DNA of 5,653 bases from an uncultured Eubacteriales bacterium (GTDB taxonomy: Bacteria > Bacillota > Clostridia > Peptostreptococcales > Anaerovoracaceae). This document shows positions 5,641-5,653 of this stretch, piece by piece. The position numbers and the translations under genes were made by a program. A model generated the notes under the pieces. It did no database searches. It was not told the DNA's origin and worked only from the letters and a program-made list of their open reading frames with translations. How positions within the stretch are numbered: the first letter of the stretch is position 1; each line of letters starts with the position of its first letter. The stretch is taken from contig CADBSP010000080.1 in NCBI GenBank assembly GCA_902797405.1, positions 1 through 5,653 of the forward strand, read 5' to 3'.

Positions 5641-5653
5641 TCCCATTTCTGCA
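5637..5653 (+). CDS. Start of a further operon gene (only five complete codons visible)
   Basis: An ATG at 5637-5639 overlaps the TGA of the small membrane gene as ATGA, the same junction as at 5476. The frame reads MIPFL to the window edge. No close Shine-Dalgarno is seen (the nearest AG-rich stretch, GAGGAGGGG, is more than 20 bases upstream), so initiation would depend on coupling. Nothing can be said about the product. Confidence 0.35.

Overview
The window looks like part of a chromosome or integrated element of a low-to-mid GC, anaerobic Gram-positive bacterium of the class Clostridia, probably a gut species. The support is AG-rich Shine-Dalgarno sites, a LytTR-type response regulator, a surface protein with Cys-x-x-Cys and Gly-His-x-Trp repeats of a kind common in clostridial exported proteins, and a large TIR/Sel1/TPR protein of a type I recall from gut Clostridia. 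I cannot name a species. All confident genes are on the + strand.

Left edge (1-426): the last 60 codons of an unrecognised gene end at 184. Six bases later comes a perfect 12-bp hairpin whose U-run lies on the minus strand. A sigma-A-type promoter (276-303) then leads into a leader of about 115 nt.

Centre (427-3291): one gene of 954 codons (963 if an upstream GTG is used). It encodes two TIR folds in tandem, of which only the second looks enzymatically complete, followed by Sel1-like and TPR-like helical repeats and an unassigned helical C-terminus. The layout is that of a one-protein immune sensor/effector: an NAD-consuming or nucleotide-signal-producing TIR linked to a helical scaffold. 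Function has not been shown, so an anti-phage role is inference. The reading frame stays protein-like for 45 codons past the stop, which suggests a shortened C-terminus.

Gap (3292-3866): 575 bp with no confident gene. It holds the possible eroded 3' end, several inverted repeats including one good intrinsic terminator (3618-3647), and a promoter (3791-3819). The sequence around this promoter closely resembles that around the promoter of the TIR gene, as if the promoter had been copied when the TIR gene was acquired, or as if both units share a regulator.

Right part (3867-5653): a tight operon of a LytTR response regulator, an exported single-pass surface protein with an acidic stalk, a 54-residue membrane protein, and the first codons of another gene. 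The genes overlap by 1 to 4 bases, so they are probably translationally coupled. No sensor kinase is visible. The TIR gene sits as accessory cargo between this operon and the upstream gene.
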